Source of the DNA: Kiritimatiellia bacterium
Lineage (GTDB): Bacteria > Verrucomicrobiota > Kiritimatiellia > RFP12 > UBA1067
Direction: 5' to 3'
Assembly (NCBI GenBank): GCA_024405255.1
Contig: JAKSOY010000062.1
Location: 1-19,984, forward strand
Length of the DNA: 19,984 bases
Shown: piece after piece, positions 19,924 through 19,984 of the stretch
How the letters are laid out: each line of letters starts with the position of its first letter
Numbering within the stretch: position 1 is the stretch's first letter
Made by a program: the position numbers and the translations under genes
The notes under the pieces: model-generated
Databases searched by the model: none
Seen by the model: only the letters and a program-made list of their open reading frames with translations
What the model was told of the DNA's origin: nothing

Positions 19924-19984
19924 GCCGTGTTTTACACCCACTTTATGTTTTTGTCAAGAGGGCATCTTCAGATTTCTGCTTCCG

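Overview
The window looks like a chromosomal piece of a GC-rich (about 60-65% G+C) Gram-negative-type bacterium. Signs of an outer-membrane lifestyle are Sec signal peptides ending in A-Q, a Tat lipoprotein, a Gld-type ABC/auxiliary operon, a large membrane-anchored Ser/Thr kinase and a signal peptidase I with a big insertion. This mix fits the PVC group (Kiritimatiellota/Lentisphaerota/Verrucomicrobiota); that placement is inference from gene style, with no rRNA or marker gene to prove it.

Layout. (1) 61-3232: a leftward SAM-dependent O-methyltransferase and a rightward tilS-glycosyltransferase 2 pair start back to back, 68 bp apart, from two promoters so close to the start codons that both mRNAs look leaderless. 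(2) 3263-5952: two leftward genes for unrecognised secreted proteins with near-identical signal-peptide ends, co-transcribed from an extended -10 promoter. (3) 6160-10792: a leftward four-gene operon, ATPase (GldA type), permease (GldF type), GldG-type protein and DUF4340 protein, ending in a strong intrinsic terminator. (4) 10920-16430: a leftward group of Ser/Thr kinase, sugar-porter MFS transporter and Tat-lipoprotein D-lyxose-isomerase-like cupin, with gaps of only 32 and 37 bp, one promoter in front and a hairpin behind. (5) 16440-17789: signal peptidase I with its own promoter. (6) 17820-19923: a compositional anomaly, a roughly 75% G+C non-coding patch followed by a roughly 50% G+C operon of four small leftward genes.

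The last operon is the most notable part. It encodes a HEPN-domain protein, a protein I cannot assign, a SecB-like chaperone-fold protein and a second HEPN-domain protein, with tight or overlapping junctions, its own extended -10 promoter and a UUCG-loop terminator. The order toxin candidate, unknown, chaperone resembles toxin-antitoxin-chaperone (TAC) modules, but the paired HEPN proteins and the absence of a recognisable MNT nucleotidyltransferase or HigA-type antitoxin make it unlike the TAC or HEPN-MNT systems I know. I propose it as a candidate new stress or anti-phage module.

Almost all real genes lie on the minus strand; only tilS and the glycosyltransferase are on plus. Many long open frames opposite these genes are codon-bias shadows and were not annotated. 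No tRNA, rRNA, CRISPR array or intact insertion sequence was seen.
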